A DNA stretch of 64,000 bases from Candidatus Binatia bacterium (GTDB lineage: Bacteria > Desulfobacterota > Binatia > UBA12015): contig DATCMB010000016.1 of the NCBI GenBank assembly GCA_036563615.1, forward strand, positions 62,001 to 126,000. Direction: 5' to 3'. Each line of letters starts with the position of its first letter. Within the stretch, counting starts at the first letter, position 1. The position numbers were made by a program, and so were the translations under genes. The notes beneath the pieces were generated by a model. It worked only from the letters and a program-made list of their open reading frames with translations, did not search any database and was not told the DNA's origin. This document shows, piece by piece, positions 34,226 to 43,748 of the stretch.

Positions 34226-36290
34226 CCTTCGCGCGCCGGCGCCCCGTCACGACCAGCGCCGCCATCGCGATCAGAGCGAGCGCGCTGATCGCCGCGCCGA
34301 TGCGCAGCGACGCCGGCTCGTAGCGGAACACCACGCGGTGCGTGCCGGTCGGCAGCGCGACCGCGCGGAACGCGTAGTCCGCGCGCAGGATCGGACGCTC
34401 CTCGCCGTCGACCTCGGCGACCCAGCCGGGGTACCAGGTGTCGGTCAGCACGAGCAGGCCGGGCGCGGCGAGCGTCGCCTCGATCTCGACGCGCTCGGGC
34501 AGGTCGACGACGATGCGCGCCTCCTCGCGCGCCGTCTGCGGCGGCTCGGCGAGCGCGGGCAGCGGCTCGCCGCCCTCGATCACGGTCGTGGCCGCGACGT
34601 CGCGCGCCGGATCGACGGTCAGCGCGAAGCTCGACGTCTCGTCGGGCGCGGCGAGCGCGCGATGCACGATGCGCGCCCGCGGCACCGGCGCGCGGTAGAC
34701 GAGCACGTCGTTCGGCGGCAGCTCGCGCACCGGCGCGAAGCCGTGCTGCGCCATCACCGGCGCCCAGCTCTTCGGCACCGAGACGATCCCGACGCCCATC
34801 AGCGCGGCGAGCTGCGGGTTCCGCTCGACGACCATCCCGCGCACGATCGAGTCGTTCACGCCGCTCACGTGGTTGATGAGCTTCGTGATCCGGCGCGGCG
34901 GCATCGACGGATCGTAGCCCGTCGCCGACGGCAGACGGTGGTGCACCGTCATGCCGCCGTCGGTCTCGCGCGCGGAGACGAAGCGCGGCTTCCCCGGCAG
35001 CGCGTCTTGCACCTCGGCGAGCACCGGCACGCGCTGCGCGAGCAGGTCGTACTCCGGCGACACCGGACGCAGCAGCGTCGGCGCGCGCAGGATGCTCCAG
35101 CACGCCGTCGCGACGACGACCGCGGCGAGCGCGAGCGCGACGACGCGCAGCCTCGCGTCCCACGTCGTCACCGCGTCCTGCACCGTCGACGCGATCAGGA
35201 AGCCGAGCAGCAGCGGCATGACGTGGCTCCAGCCGAGCGCGAGCCGCACGGTCGAGAACGGCGGGAAGGAATAGATGAGGTTGAGCGGCGGGTCGCCGGC
35301 GAAGGTCGCGACCAGCAGCGCCGCGAGCCAGGCGAGTCGGCTGCGACGCGGACGCCAGAGCGCCGCCGCCGCGAGCACGAGCGCCGGGATGCCGAAGCGG
35401 TCGATCACCAGCAGGCGGAAGAGCCCCGTGGAGACCAGCCCGAAGAGCTGGCGCACCTGGCCGTAATTCGCCATCGCCTCGGCGCGAAAGCTCTCGCGCA
35501 CCGCCTCCGCGAGCGGCACGAGCTGCACCGCGACGAGCGCCGTCCCGAGCGCGAGCCCGGCGACCAGCACGCTCACCCGGCGCAGCGCGGTCGCGCCGCC
35601 GTCGACCAGCGCGACCGCGAGCAGCAGCACCGAGGTGTCCATCGGGAAGTCCGGGTAGCCGGCGAGCCACTGCGCGGCGTACGCGAGTCCGAGCACCGGC
35701 ACCCAGATCCGCCAGTCGCGATCGACCGCGTTGCGCCAGCACAGCAGCAGCCACGGGATCCAGGCGACGCTGGCGAGGAAGTTCGGATGGTCGTAGCCGA
35801 CCATCGCGTAGCTCATGAACACGCCGGCGACCGTCACCGGCACGGCGACCAGCGCGCACGGCGCCGCGATGCCGCAGCGCCGCAGGTACACGACGGTGCC
35901 CCACGCGAGGATCAGGACGTTGACGGCGTAGAGCGCCTGCAGCGCCCAGTACGACGGCAGCGCCGCGAACAGCACCGGCACCGGCAGGTACAGCACCATC
36001 GCCTGGATCCCGGCGAAGAGCGGCGCGCCGCACATCTCCCACGGGTTCCACAGCGGCAGCCGACCTTCACGGAGCAGCGCGCGCGCCGCCTCGTGGAACT
36101 TCGGCAGGAAGCCGCCGTGCAGGTCCTGGCCGCCGACCAGCCGCCAGACGCCGCCGTGCCAGAGCAGCAGCGCCATGACGACCGCCGTCGCGGCGAGCGC
36201 CCAGGCGAGCGCGCCGCGTTGCGGCACGCGGGCCTCGGCCTCCGACCGCGACGGCTGGACGGAGGTCGCGCTGCTGAGCTGGTGGTTCAA
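34218..36290 (-). CDS. YfhO-like membrane glycosyltransferase
   Basis: 690 residues. An N-terminal membrane domain of about twelve helices begins after residue 25, with GGQDLHGGFLPKFHEAAR and LPLWNPWEMCGAPLFAGIQA right after helix 1, a YfhO hallmark. A periplasmic beta-rich domain follows from about residue 400, ending in LVLTDTWYPGWVAEVDGEE and DYAFRAVALPTGTHRVVFRY, also typical of YfhO, then a last helix. YfhO of Gram-positives adds sugars to lipoteichoic acid from undecaprenyl-phosphate donors. It heads a minus-strand run with a second GT-C-like gene, the ACP and the LnmK-like gene. Confidence 0.86.
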   Translation of the reverse strand: MNHQLSSATSVQPSRSEAEARVPQRGALAWALAATAVVMALLLWHGGVWRLVGGQDLHGGFLPKFHEAARALLREGRLPLWNPWEMCGAPLFAGIQAMVLYLPVPVLFAALPSYWALQALYAVNVLILAWGTVVYLRRCGIAAPCALVAVPVTVAGVFMSYAMVGYDHPNFLASVAWIPWLLLCWRNAVDRDWRIWVPVLGLAYAAQWLAGYPDFPMDTSVLLLAVALVDGGATALRRVSVLVAGLALGTALVAVQLVPLAEAVRESFRAEAMANYGQVRQLFGLVSTGLFRLLVIDRFGIPALVLAAAALWRPRRSRLAWLAALLVATFAGDPPLNLIYSFPPFSTVRLALGWSHVMPLLLGFLIASTVQDAVTTWDARLRVVALALAAVVVATACWSILRAPTLLRPVSPEYDLLAQRVPVLAEVQDALPGKPRFVSARETDGGMTVHHRLPSATGYDPSMPPRRITKLINHVSGVNDSIVRGMVVERNPQLAALMGVGIVSVPKSWAPVMAQHGFAPVRELPPNDVLVYRAPVPRARIVHRALAAPDETSSFALTVDPARDVAATTVIEGGEPLPALAEPPQTAREEARIVVDLPERVEIEATLAAPGLLVLTDTWYPGWVAEVDGEERPILRADYAFRAVALPTGTHRVVFRYEPASLRIGAAISALALIAMAALVVTGRRRAKDA

Positions 36291-36465
36291 GGTGCCGTGT
36301 GCGTGCTTGCGGCGAATCGATCTGGCGAAGGCGGCGTCGCGATCGTAAGAGTGGCCCGCCCTGAAGCCGCGACGTCCAGACCAGGCCGGTCACCCGGTGC
36401 GCGCCCGCGTCCCCGGCGACTCTTCGCAAAGGTACGGGGGACGCGCACGAGCCGGCCGAGCATCG

Positions 36466-37386
36466 GTGGCCAGCTCTACCCGGCGTCCCCGTAGCGGACA
36501 AGTCGCGCGCTTCCTGACCGCGGCCGCGACGCTCGTCGCCTCGCTCGGCGCGCCCACGAGCGACGCGCGCGCGGCGGGCGACCTGCGCGCCCTCGACCGC
36601 AACGGCGACGGTCGCGTCGTGATCGCCTGCCTCGGCGACTCCAACACCGACTCGAACTGGCAGTACGTCCGCCCGCAAGGCTTCCCGCCGGGCGGCGGCT
36701 GGTGCGAGCAGCTCGGCAGCCTGCTCGACGGTCGCGCGACGATGGTCAACCTCGGCATGCCGGGGTCGACGGCGGCGTGGACGGAGCTCGCCCAGGCCGC
36801 GGAGAAGGGCTACTACTTCACCGGCGAGACGCAGCTCGAGCACGCGATCGCGACGCATTGCCCGGACGTCGTGCTGATGGCCTTCGGCACCAACGACGTC
36901 CTGCCGCGCTACGGCTACTCGCCCGAGCAGATCGTCGCCGCCCACCTCCACCTCGTGCGCCGCGCGCTGGAGGCGGGAATTCTGCCGTTCGTCGCGACCG
37001 CGCCGACGCCGCTGCCGGTGCCGAACCGCAACGTCTACAGCCGTCCGGTCGAGGTCGTCGCGGAGCTCAACCAGCGGCTGCGGCGCGCGCTGCCGCCCGA
37101 GATGATCCTCGACTTCGAGGCGCGGCTCACGCCCGAGGACTCGTTCGACGACCTGCACATGAACGTCGAGGGGCAGCGCAAGCGCGCGCTCGAGGCGAAG
37201 GAGAAGCTCGAGGCCGCCGTCGCCGCGCTGCCGGTGCCGCCGCCCGCGCCGCTCGGCGCCGCGTTCGACGAGGGGCGCTGCCGCGTGTGCCCGGCGGCGC
37301 CGCCGCCGTGGCGACCGCTGGGCGACGCGTCCCCGGGGGACGTCGCCCCATCCGCTCCGTCCGCGCCGGCCGAGCGCGAAGGCTAG
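36466..37386 (+). CDS. exported SGNH/GDSL hydrolase with calcium-loop-like segment
   Basis: 306 residues from GTG 36466; a GTG at 36397 would add 23 residues. A signal peptide with a twin-arginine start (RRPRSGQVARFLTAAATL) ends near DARAAGD. Right after it is DRNGDGRVV, an EF-hand/dockerin-like calcium loop. The SGNH domain has block I ACLGDSNTDSN, block III FGTNDVLPRYG and block V FDDLHMNVEGQ, so the catalytic Ser, Asn, Asp and His are all present. No membrane anchor beyond the signal. The Pro-rich tail has a CRVC pair. An intrinsic terminator follows directly. Likely a free periplasmic esterase. Confidence 0.8.
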   Translation: MASSTRRPRSGQVARFLTAAATLVASLGAPTSDARAAGDLRALDRNGDGRVVIACLGDSNTDSNWQYVRPQGFPPGGGWCEQLGSLLDGRATMVNLGMPGSTAAWTELAQAAEKGYYFTGETQLEHAIATHCPDVVLMAFGTNDVLPRYGYSPEQIVAAHLHLVRRALEAGILPFVATAPTPLPVPNRNVYSRPVEVVAELNQRLRRALPPEMILDFEARLTPEDSFDDLHMNVEGQRKRALEAKEKLEAAVAALPVPPPAPLGAAFDEGRCRVCPAAPPPWRPLGDASPGDVAPSAPSAPAEREG

Positions 37387-37397
37387 CCGACCGGACG

Positions 37398-37421
37398 GGC
37401 CGCGCGTCGCGCGCGCCTTTT
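37398..37421 (+). terminator. intrinsic terminator after the SGNH gene
   Basis: The arms GGC-C-GCGCG (37398-37406, one bulged C) and CGCGCGCC (37410-37417) pair over a 3-base loop and are followed by TTTT (37418-37421). It begins 11 bp after the stop codon. GC-rich stem plus T-run fits Rho-independent termination, though four T residues are few. Confidence 0.5.
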
Positions 37422-37585
37422 GCCTCGCGAGCGCACGCCTTCCTTTCCAAGGAGCGTCGTCGAAACCGAGCACGACGCCGCTCGACCACGCCGTCATCCG
37501 CCCTCCCCTCGCAACTCTTCCGAGGGTCGCTTCCAAAAGTGTGCGGCCCCGGTCTCGAGCGCGCGCCCCGCGGGCCGCCGTCAGC

Positions 37586-37649
37586 CGTTGTCAATTCGAG
37601 CGATTGCGGAAGATCCGCTCTTGACAGCGAGCGCGACAAGCGGGATTTC
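37586..37649 (+). promoter_or_regulatory. possible promoter with overlapping inverted repeat
   Basis: TTGACA at 37621-37626 is a perfect -35 hexamer; 17 bp downstream is GATTTC (37644-37649), a poor -10. CGTTGTCAA (37586-37594) and TTGACAGCG (37621-37629) form an inverted repeat matching in 8 of 9 positions, with the right arm on the -35 box, as an operator might be. The next gene starts at 37693. Confidence 0.3.
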
Positions 37650-37692
37650 GCGTTCGCACCAGCAAAATTTGCCACCGGAGCTCGAGGCCCCC

Positions 37693-39537
37693 ATGAACCG
37701 GTACATCGCGCTGCTGATCGCAGCGCAGCTTGCGGCCCTCTCCCCCGTCCACGCCGAGGCCCGGTGCTCGGCGCCCGCGGAGCTCGAGGAGTTCCGCCAG
37801 AGCGTCAAGCGCGAGCTCGCGTGCGCGTCCGCCGCGCTGCAGGGCACGACGGGGTGCGCCGCGTTGCCGGCGCCGGCCTGCGCCGGCGACGCGCCGAGCG
37901 AGCTCCTCGAGCTCACGCTCGACGGACCGCCGAGCCCGGTCGAGGACCGCGGCGCGCTCGCCGCGCAGATGCGCTGCCAGCAGACGATCCTGCGCTCGGC
38001 GGCCGCCTTCCTCGCGCCGCGGCCGGCCGAGATCGCGCGCGGGCTGCGGCGCAGCAAGTCGAGCCGGCTCGCGGCGCGCATCGACGCCGCCTGCCGCGGG
38101 GTGACGGTCGCGGCCGACGGCGCTTCCGCCTTGCCGCGGCTCGGCGGGCGGTGCGCGAGCGCGATCGGGCCGGTGGGGAGCACGGTCGACGGCGCGCGCG
38201 CCGGACGCTGCCTGGGCGCCTCGCTCGAGGCGATCGCGCAGAACGTCGCGCCGGCGCAGCAGCCGCCGAACGTCGTCCTCGTCCTCACCGACGACCAGAA
38301 CGTCGCCTCGCTCGCGCACATGCCCGAGGTGCTCGAGCGCGTCGCCGCGCGCGGCGTGCGCTTCGTGAACGCGTTCGCGACCACGCCGGTGTGCTCGCCG
38401 AGCCGGGCGAGCCTGCTCACCGGCCGCTACCCGCACCATCACGGCATCACGCACAACTTCGATGCCGCGCGCGCGTTCGGCTCGACCGACCACGTCGGCC
38501 GGTGGTTCCGCGACGCCGGCTACCGCACGGCGCTGATCGGCAAGTACATGAACATGACCGGCGCCATGGGCGCGGCGGTGCCACCGCACTGGGACCACTG
38601 GGTGGCGCACATCGAGGAAGGAGAGACCGGCACCGGACGCGGCTACTTCGAGTACTCGCTCAACGAGAACGGACGCCGCATCCCGTTCGGATCGCGCCCG
38701 CAGGACTACTCGACCGACGTGCTCGCCGCGCGCGCCGTCCGCTTCGTCCGCAAGAGCGCGCGCCGGCCGTTCTTCCTGATCTTCTCGCCGTTCGCGCCGC
38801 ACGAGCCGGCGACCCCGGCGCCGCGACACGAGTTCACCTTCCTGTTCATGGATCCCTGGCGTCCGCCGAACTTTCGCCCCAGCGACGTGTCGTCGAAGCC
38901 CGGCTGGGTCCGGTTCATGAAGGCGCACGCGGGTCCCGTCGCGGCGATCGACGCCCTGCGCGTCCATCAGCTGCGCACGCTGCTGGCGGTCGACGAAGCG
39001 GTCGCGAAGCTCGACGACACGCTCGAGCGCCTCGGCCTCGCCGACAACACCGTCCTGGTCTTCGCCTCGGACAACGGCTTCCACTGGGGCGAGCACTGGT
39101 GGTCGTCGAAGTTCAGCCCGTACGAGGAGTCGATTCGCGTGCCGCTGCTCGTCCGCTACCCGCTGCTGCGACCCGAGCCCGGCGAGGTCACCGAGCTCGC
39201 GCTCAACATCGACCTCGCGCCGACGGTCGCCGAGCTCGCGGGGGTCGCCGTCCCGGACGACGTCGACGGCCAGAGCCTCGTGCCGCTTCTCGCCGGCGGG
39301 TCGGGAGGACGCGCCGACTTCCTGATGCAATCGGGCGGCGCGTACATCGTCCCCGAATGGCTGGGCGTGCGCAGCGAGCGCTGGAAGTACGTCAAGCTCG
39401 CGGCGTCGGGCATCGACGAGGAGCTCTACGACCTCGAGCAGGATCCCCACGAGCTCGTGAACCTCGCGCTCGATCCCGCGTACGCGGACAAGCTCGTCGA
39501 GATGCGCCAGCGCCTCGCCGAGCTCGCCGCGGAGTGA
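37693..39537 (+). CDS. exported Cys-type (formylglycine) sulfatase with N-terminal Cys-rich domain
   Basis: 614 residues from ATG 37693, chosen because a clean signal peptide begins there and ends near VHAEARC. Residues 25-190 form a cysteine-containing helical domain (RCQQTILRSAAAF, RIDAACRGV). The sulfatase domain starts at NVVLVLTDDQN and has the classic formylglycine motif VCSPSRASLLTGRYPHHHG, so Cys should be converted by a maturase, not seen in the window. Other landmarks are IGKYMN and ASDNGFHWGEH. This is the only one of three sulfatase-fold proteins here with the Cys. Likely removes sulfate esters from glycans outside the cytoplasm. Confidence 0.9.
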   Translation: MNRYIALLIAAQLAALSPVHAEARCSAPAELEEFRQSVKRELACASAALQGTTGCAALPAPACAGDAPSELLELTLDGPPSPVEDRGALAAQMRCQQTILRSAAAFLAPRPAEIARGLRRSKSSRLAARIDAACRGVTVAADGASALPRLGGRCASAIGPVGSTVDGARAGRCLGASLEAIAQNVAPAQQPPNVVLVLTDDQNVASLAHMPEVLERVAARGVRFVNAFATTPVCSPSRASLLTGRYPHHHGITHNFDAARAFGSTDHVGRWFRDAGYRTALIGKYMNMTGAMGAAVPPHWDHWVAHIEEGETGTGRGYFEYSLNENGRRIPFGSRPQDYSTDVLAARAVRFVRKSARRPFFLIFSPFAPHEPATPAPRHEFTFLFMDPWRPPNFRPSDVSSKPGWVRFMKAHAGPVAAIDALRVHQLRTLLAVDEAVAKLDDTLERLGLADNTVLVFASDNGFHWGEHWWSSKFSPYEESIRVPLLVRYPLLRPEPGEVTELALNIDLAPTVAELAGVAVPDDVDGQSLVPLLAGGSGGRADFLMQSGGAYIVPEWLGVRSERWKYVKLAASGIDEELYDLEQDPHELVNLALDPAYADKLVEMRQRLAELAAE

Positions 39538-39540
39538 CGC

Positions 39541-41178
39541 TCAGCGCAGCTCGTAGATCTTGACGCTCGGACCCGGGCGCTCGACGACCTCGAAGCCCGC
39601 CATCGGGATGTAGTAGGCGTCCTGCACGTCGTAGCGCGCGGACTCGCGCGGGCCGCGGAAGGGCTCGAACTCGGCCCGCAGCGTCAAGTTGGGCGCGAGG
39701 CGCGCGATCACCTCGGGGTCGAGGTGCGAGGCGAACAGCACGTGGTCGTGCGTCACCAGCCAGCGCACGCCCGCTTCGCGCAGCGCCTCGAGCGTCGGCT
39801 CGGTGCGCACGAGCTTCAGCGACGCGGGCACCCACGGCTCGCCCCAGCTCCAGAACACGGTCCCCGCGATCGCCACCTTGTCGCCGCGCGGCGCGTTCGC
39901 ACGCAGCCACTCGGAGGCCAGCACGCGCGTATCGGTCCGATCCGCGATGCGGTCGTGCTGCACCGACCGCCAGAGCGGCTCTGCGACGAGCAGCGCGGTC
40001 GCCGCCGCGACGACGAGCCCCGCGCGCCGCGGCGCGAAGCGCCGCGCGAACGCCGCCAGAGCGCCGCCGACCACGATCGCGAACGCCGGCAGCACGCCCG
40101 TCATGTAGCGCGACAGCAGCGCTGGCGAGCCGCCGAAGACGACGAACGCGATCGCGCCGAACACGGCCGCCGCGAGCGCGAGACCGTTGCGCGACAGCAG
40201 GCCCCATACGACCGCGAGCGGCAGCAGCGCGACGAACGCGAGCCCGACGCCGTAGCGCAGCGCGAAGGCGTAGTAGAACCACCAGCCGTTCCACGCGTCC
40301 TCGGGGTTCGTGGGCACGGCCGCCGCCGGCGCGACCTCCGGCGACTCGGCGACGAACCCCGGGAAGAGGTCGGGGAAGACCACGACGACGATCGACAGCA
40401 CCTTGTTGCGCGTGTGCGGGTTGAGCAGCAGGTCGGGCGAGGTGACGACGAAGGTCAGCGCCGCGGCGACGACCCCCGCCACCGCGGTCCCCGGAACGAG
40501 GCGCCGCCAGCCGCGACGCTCGGAGGACATCACGCACAGCACGTAGAGCGGCACGAGCAGCAGGACGGCGGGGTACTTCATGCCCATGCTGAGCCCGATC
40601 AGCACGCCCGCCGCGGCCGCGCGCGCCGTGCTCGCCCGCTCCGCGAGCGACGCCATCGTCGCGAGCGACGCGACCACGCCGAGGCTCATCAGCACGTCGG
40701 GCTTCGCCGCGTGGCTGTCGCGCACGTGCAGCAGGCTCACGGCGACGATCGCGCCGGCGCACAGCGCCGCCGCGGCACCGATCTGGCGGCGCACGACCTC
40801 CATCAGCAGCGCGACGGTCGCGACGCCGGCGAGCGCCGACAGCGCCCTCAGCAAGAGCAGGATGCGCCACGGCGTCTGGTCGATCGCCTGCGCGTAGCCG
40901 ATGTCCCGGTGCCAGCCGAGCGCCTTCATCAGGCCGTGCGTGAGCTCGCCCCAGCCCCAGGAGAGGAAGATGTACGCGCTCGGGTAGATGCCGTACTCGA
41001 GGTCGAACTTGCCGACCGCGGGCGAGCGGGTCTCGACCAGGATGACCTCCTCGTCCGGGCGGGTCATCAGGTGCGGCAGGCCGAAGTCGAGCGCCCAGAA
41101 GCGCAGCGCCGCCGCGACGACGAGGATGGCCGCGAAGGCGCAGAGGTAGCGCGGCGTGGCCGCTCGCAGCGAGCTCAT
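39541..41178 (-). CDS. GT39/PMT-like polytopic glycosyltransferase
   Basis: 545 residues from ATG 41178. About eleven helices with a periplasmic C-terminal part. After helix 1 comes LMTRPDEEVILVETR, where the Asp-Glu pair matches the catalytic loop of GT-C enzymes, and IYPSAYIFLSWGW follows as in ArnT/PMT proteins. HVRDSHAAKPDVLMSLGVV corresponds to the conserved loop between helices 3 and 4. The C-terminus has the typical WLVTHDHVLFASH and PGPSVKIYELR segments. It is convergent with the sulfatase (3-bp gap), and another membrane protein gene lies upstream on the same strand. Confidence 0.85.
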   Translation of the reverse strand: MSSLRAATPRYLCAFAAILVVAAALRFWALDFGLPHLMTRPDEEVILVETRSPAVGKFDLEYGIYPSAYIFLSWGWGELTHGLMKALGWHRDIGYAQAIDQTPWRILLLLRALSALAGVATVALLMEVVRRQIGAAAALCAGAIVAVSLLHVRDSHAAKPDVLMSLGVVASLATMASLAERASTARAAAAGVLIGLSMGMKYPAVLLLVPLYVLCVMSSERRGWRRLVPGTAVAGVVAAALTFVVTSPDLLLNPHTRNKVLSIVVVVFPDLFPGFVAESPEVAPAAAVPTNPEDAWNGWWFYYAFALRYGVGLAFVALLPLAVVWGLLSRNGLALAAAVFGAIAFVVFGGSPALLSRYMTGVLPAFAIVVGGALAAFARRFAPRRAGLVVAAATALLVAEPLWRSVQHDRIADRTDTRVLASEWLRANAPRGDKVAIAGTVFWSWGEPWVPASLKLVRTEPTLEALREAGVRWLVTHDHVLFASHLDPEVIARLAPNLTLRAEFEPFRGPRESARYDVQDAYYIPMAGFEVVERPGPSVKIYELR

Positions 41179-41247
41179 GGGTCGCGCTGTTCTAGGAGTC
41201 ACGCGCCGCGCGACGCAACCGAGACTCGTGGACGTTGCCGAACGTGG

Positions 41248-43485
41248 TCACTGCGAGGCGACCGGCGACGCCTGCTCGACCTCGATGCGCGGATCCTCGA
41301 AGCCCGCGATCTCGGGGCCGCCCGGACGCCAGCCGAGCGCCTCGGCCGACAGCTCGACCTCGACCCGACGGCCCGCCCAGCGCGAGAGGTCGAGATCGAG
41401 CGGCGTCCACAGCCGGCTGTCGACGTCGCGGTAGACGTCCTTCTCGACCGACAGCACCTCGTGACGCGCGCCGTCGGCGACGATCGCCACGCGCAGGCGC
41501 ACCGGGAACGGCCCGAGGCTCTGCCACATGTCCGGATTGACGCCGGCGCGCAGCAGCAGCCGAGCGCCCGGCGGCACGTCGACCGGGATGCGCACGACGC
41601 TCTCGCCGCCGCTGCCCGGCGTCACGTGCAGGACGCGCGGCGTGAGCGGCCAGGTGGCCACGCCGGCGACGCGCTCGACCGGCACGTCCTCGCGCACGCC
41701 GTCGCGCGTGCGCACGGCGCGCGCCTGCTCGAGCCGCTCCGTCAATCGAATGATTTGCGCCGCGTTCGACGGCGGACGCCGCCCGGCGAGCGCGCACATC
41801 ATCCGCTCCGGCGAGCGGCCGAACACCTCGACCATCTCGTAGCGGTCGGCGAGGTAGTCGTAGACGCCGGGAATCACCGCTTGCGGCCGCAGGTAGAACG
41901 GCGTGTGCATGAGGACGTAGAGCAGCGTCGTGTCGGGGTGCTCCTCGAACTTCGCGATGATCTGCTGGTCGCGGTCGGGGAACGCGTCGCGCGCCGCGAT
42001 GAAGATGAAGCGCGACAGCGGCTCGCGATCGCCGAGGAAGGTCACGATCGGCAGGCACGGCACGATGAACACCCGCCGCTCGGGAGGCGTCTCCGAGACC
42101 ACGCGGATCGCGTCGTTGAAGGCGCGCGCGTCCTCGGGACGCACCCACACGGTCCCGCGCACGCCGCTCACCGGCGCGGTGTAGGTCGCGACCGCGCCGC
42201 GCGCGAGGTGCAGCGAGGTCAGCGCGAACGCGAGCCCCGCGGCGGCGAGCGTCACGCGGTACGCGAGCCGCGGCCAGGCGGGGAGCACGGCGCCGAGCGC
42301 CGCGAGCAGGCGCGCGACCAGCGGCACGAAGGGCACGAGCAGGATCGAGAAGTGGATCCAGTCGCGCGGCTTCGAGAACGCGGCCCACAGTCCTGCCGTG
42401 AACAGGAGCTGCGCGGTGCGCGCCGCGAGCGCGCGCGCGGACTCCGGCGTGCGCGCGCGCCGTCGCCAGCTCCAGACGAGGGCCACCGCCTCCGCGGCGA
42501 GCGCGACGTACGGCAGGCGGTAGCCGAGCTTCAGCGCGAGGTCGATGAGGTTCGTCTCGCGGTAGACCCAGCTCCCGAGGATCTCGCGCCAGTGCAGGTC
42601 CCACGGCAGGCCGGGCATCCAGGAGAACAGGTCGGCGCGCAGCCGCTCGTCCTGTCCGGTCAGCGGCAGCAGCGGCGGCATGTCGATGTAGTCGCCCTGC
42701 TCGATCCCCGCGCCGGCGGTGTAGAGCGGCGTGAGGAAGACCGGATCCCAGATCGTCTGCAGGAGGAACAGACCGAGCGCGCCGTGCGCCGCGAAGTACG
42801 CGCACGCGAGCAGGAACGGCGTCGCCGCCGCGACGACGAAGGCGACCGCCGCGCGCACGATCGGCTCGCGCCCGCCGACGGTGCGGTGGCGGATCGCGGC
42901 ACCCGCGAGCAACGCGACGAAGCACGCCGCCGTGCCGAGCGCGCCCGAGTCCTGCTTGGTGACGAACGCGAGACCGCCGAGCAGCCCCGCGAGCGCCGCG
43001 CGCGACACGCTCGCCGGACGCTCGGCGTGCAGCACCACGAACGCGAGCGTCACCACGACGAGCGCCGGCGTCGCGTAGTGGATCATGTGGAAGTGCGGCA
43101 GCGTCCACAGGCGAAAGCAGATCAGCCACAGCGCGGCGCAGGTGGCGGCGAGCGGGCCCGTCAGGCGCCGCGTCAAGCAATAGGTCGCGCCCACCAGGAT
43201 CGCGAACAGCACCAGCATCGCGACCCGGCCGACCTCGAAGCGCTCGCCGAACAGCGCGAACAGCCCGGCGAGCCCGTAGAACGATCCCGGACCGGCGATG
43301 TGGTTGGTGTCGCGGTAGAGGAGCTGGCCGTCGTGCAGCAGCGCCGCGATCTGCAGGACGTGCCACTCGTCGCAGCCGCCGGCGGTGAGCGTGAGCGTCG
43401 GCAGGTGCGCCAGCGCGGCCGCGCACACGAGGACGGCGAGAAGCAGCAGCTCCCACGCGGCGAGCGCGCCGCGACGGTCCGTCAT
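41248..43485 (-). CDS. GT-C-like polytopic membrane protein with C-terminal beta domain (divergent paralogue 1)
   Basis: 745 residues. Roughly ten helices in the first 430 residues, then a large periplasmic part. The first loop is GGCDEWHVLQIAALLHDGQL, then RLWTLPHFHMIHY, FVTKQDSG and FSKPRDWIHFSILL. The C-terminal 160 residues form a beta-sandwich-like domain (VDVPPGARLLLRAGVNPDMW, TPLDLDLSRWAGRRVEVELS) resembling carbohydrate-binding or jelly-roll modules. The divergent neighbour at 43749 has the same motifs in the same order, so the two arose by duplication. Sugar transfer is inferred from topology and the Asp-Glu loop. Confidence 0.75.
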   Translation of the reverse strand: MTDRRGALAAWELLLLAVLVCAAALAHLPTLTLTAGGCDEWHVLQIAALLHDGQLLYRDTNHIAGPGSFYGLAGLFALFGERFEVGRVAMLVLFAILVGATYCLTRRLTGPLAATCAALWLICFRLWTLPHFHMIHYATPALVVVTLAFVVLHAERPASVSRAALAGLLGGLAFVTKQDSGALGTAACFVALLAGAAIRHRTVGGREPIVRAAVAFVVAAATPFLLACAYFAAHGALGLFLLQTIWDPVFLTPLYTAGAGIEQGDYIDMPPLLPLTGQDERLRADLFSWMPGLPWDLHWREILGSWVYRETNLIDLALKLGYRLPYVALAAEAVALVWSWRRRARTPESARALAARTAQLLFTAGLWAAFSKPRDWIHFSILLVPFVPLVARLLAALGAVLPAWPRLAYRVTLAAAGLAFALTSLHLARGAVATYTAPVSGVRGTVWVRPEDARAFNDAIRVVSETPPERRVFIVPCLPIVTFLGDREPLSRFIFIAARDAFPDRDQQIIAKFEEHPDTTLLYVLMHTPFYLRPQAVIPGVYDYLADRYEMVEVFGRSPERMMCALAGRRPPSNAAQIIRLTERLEQARAVRTRDGVREDVPVERVAGVATWPLTPRVLHVTPGSGGESVVRIPVDVPPGARLLLRAGVNPDMWQSLGPFPVRLRVAIVADGARHEVLSVEKDVYRDVDSRLWTPLDLDLSRWAGRRVEVELSAEALGWRPGGPEIAGFEDPRIEVEQASPVASQ

Positions 43486-43748
43486 GCCGGCGCGCGGCCC
43501 CTGCCGGCCGCGAGGACGCGTGGGCCGGGCGCGAGCGTCACGCGGCCGCCTTGCGGCGCGCGCTGCGGAAAGGCGCACACGGAAGCGCAGCGATAGCACC
43601 GCGCCGCGGCGGCCGTCCACGGGGCGGCGCGCGCGGCGCGGTGCTCGCCGCGTCGCCCGCGCGTCGCGACGTCGCCGCGGCCCGCGCGTATCGCACCACC
43701 ACGCGGCGCAGGCTTGCGCGGCGCAACCACGGATTCGAGAATCGCGCG

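Larger units (their letters stand above)
37387..37692. other. 306-bp intergenic region with terminator and probable promoter
   Basis: No gene is supported here. The left end holds a hairpin with a T4 run (37398-37421). The right half is less GC-rich and contains a consensus -35 hexamer and a small inverted repeat, listed separately. The base composition shift near 37580-37680 marks it as the control region of the sulfatase gene. Confidence 0.5.

Noticed and set aside
39724..43596. A 1290-codon plus-strand open frame
   Set aside because: Its translation is nearly all Arg, Glu, Asp, His and Ala repeats, and it is antisense to two well-supported membrane protein genes.
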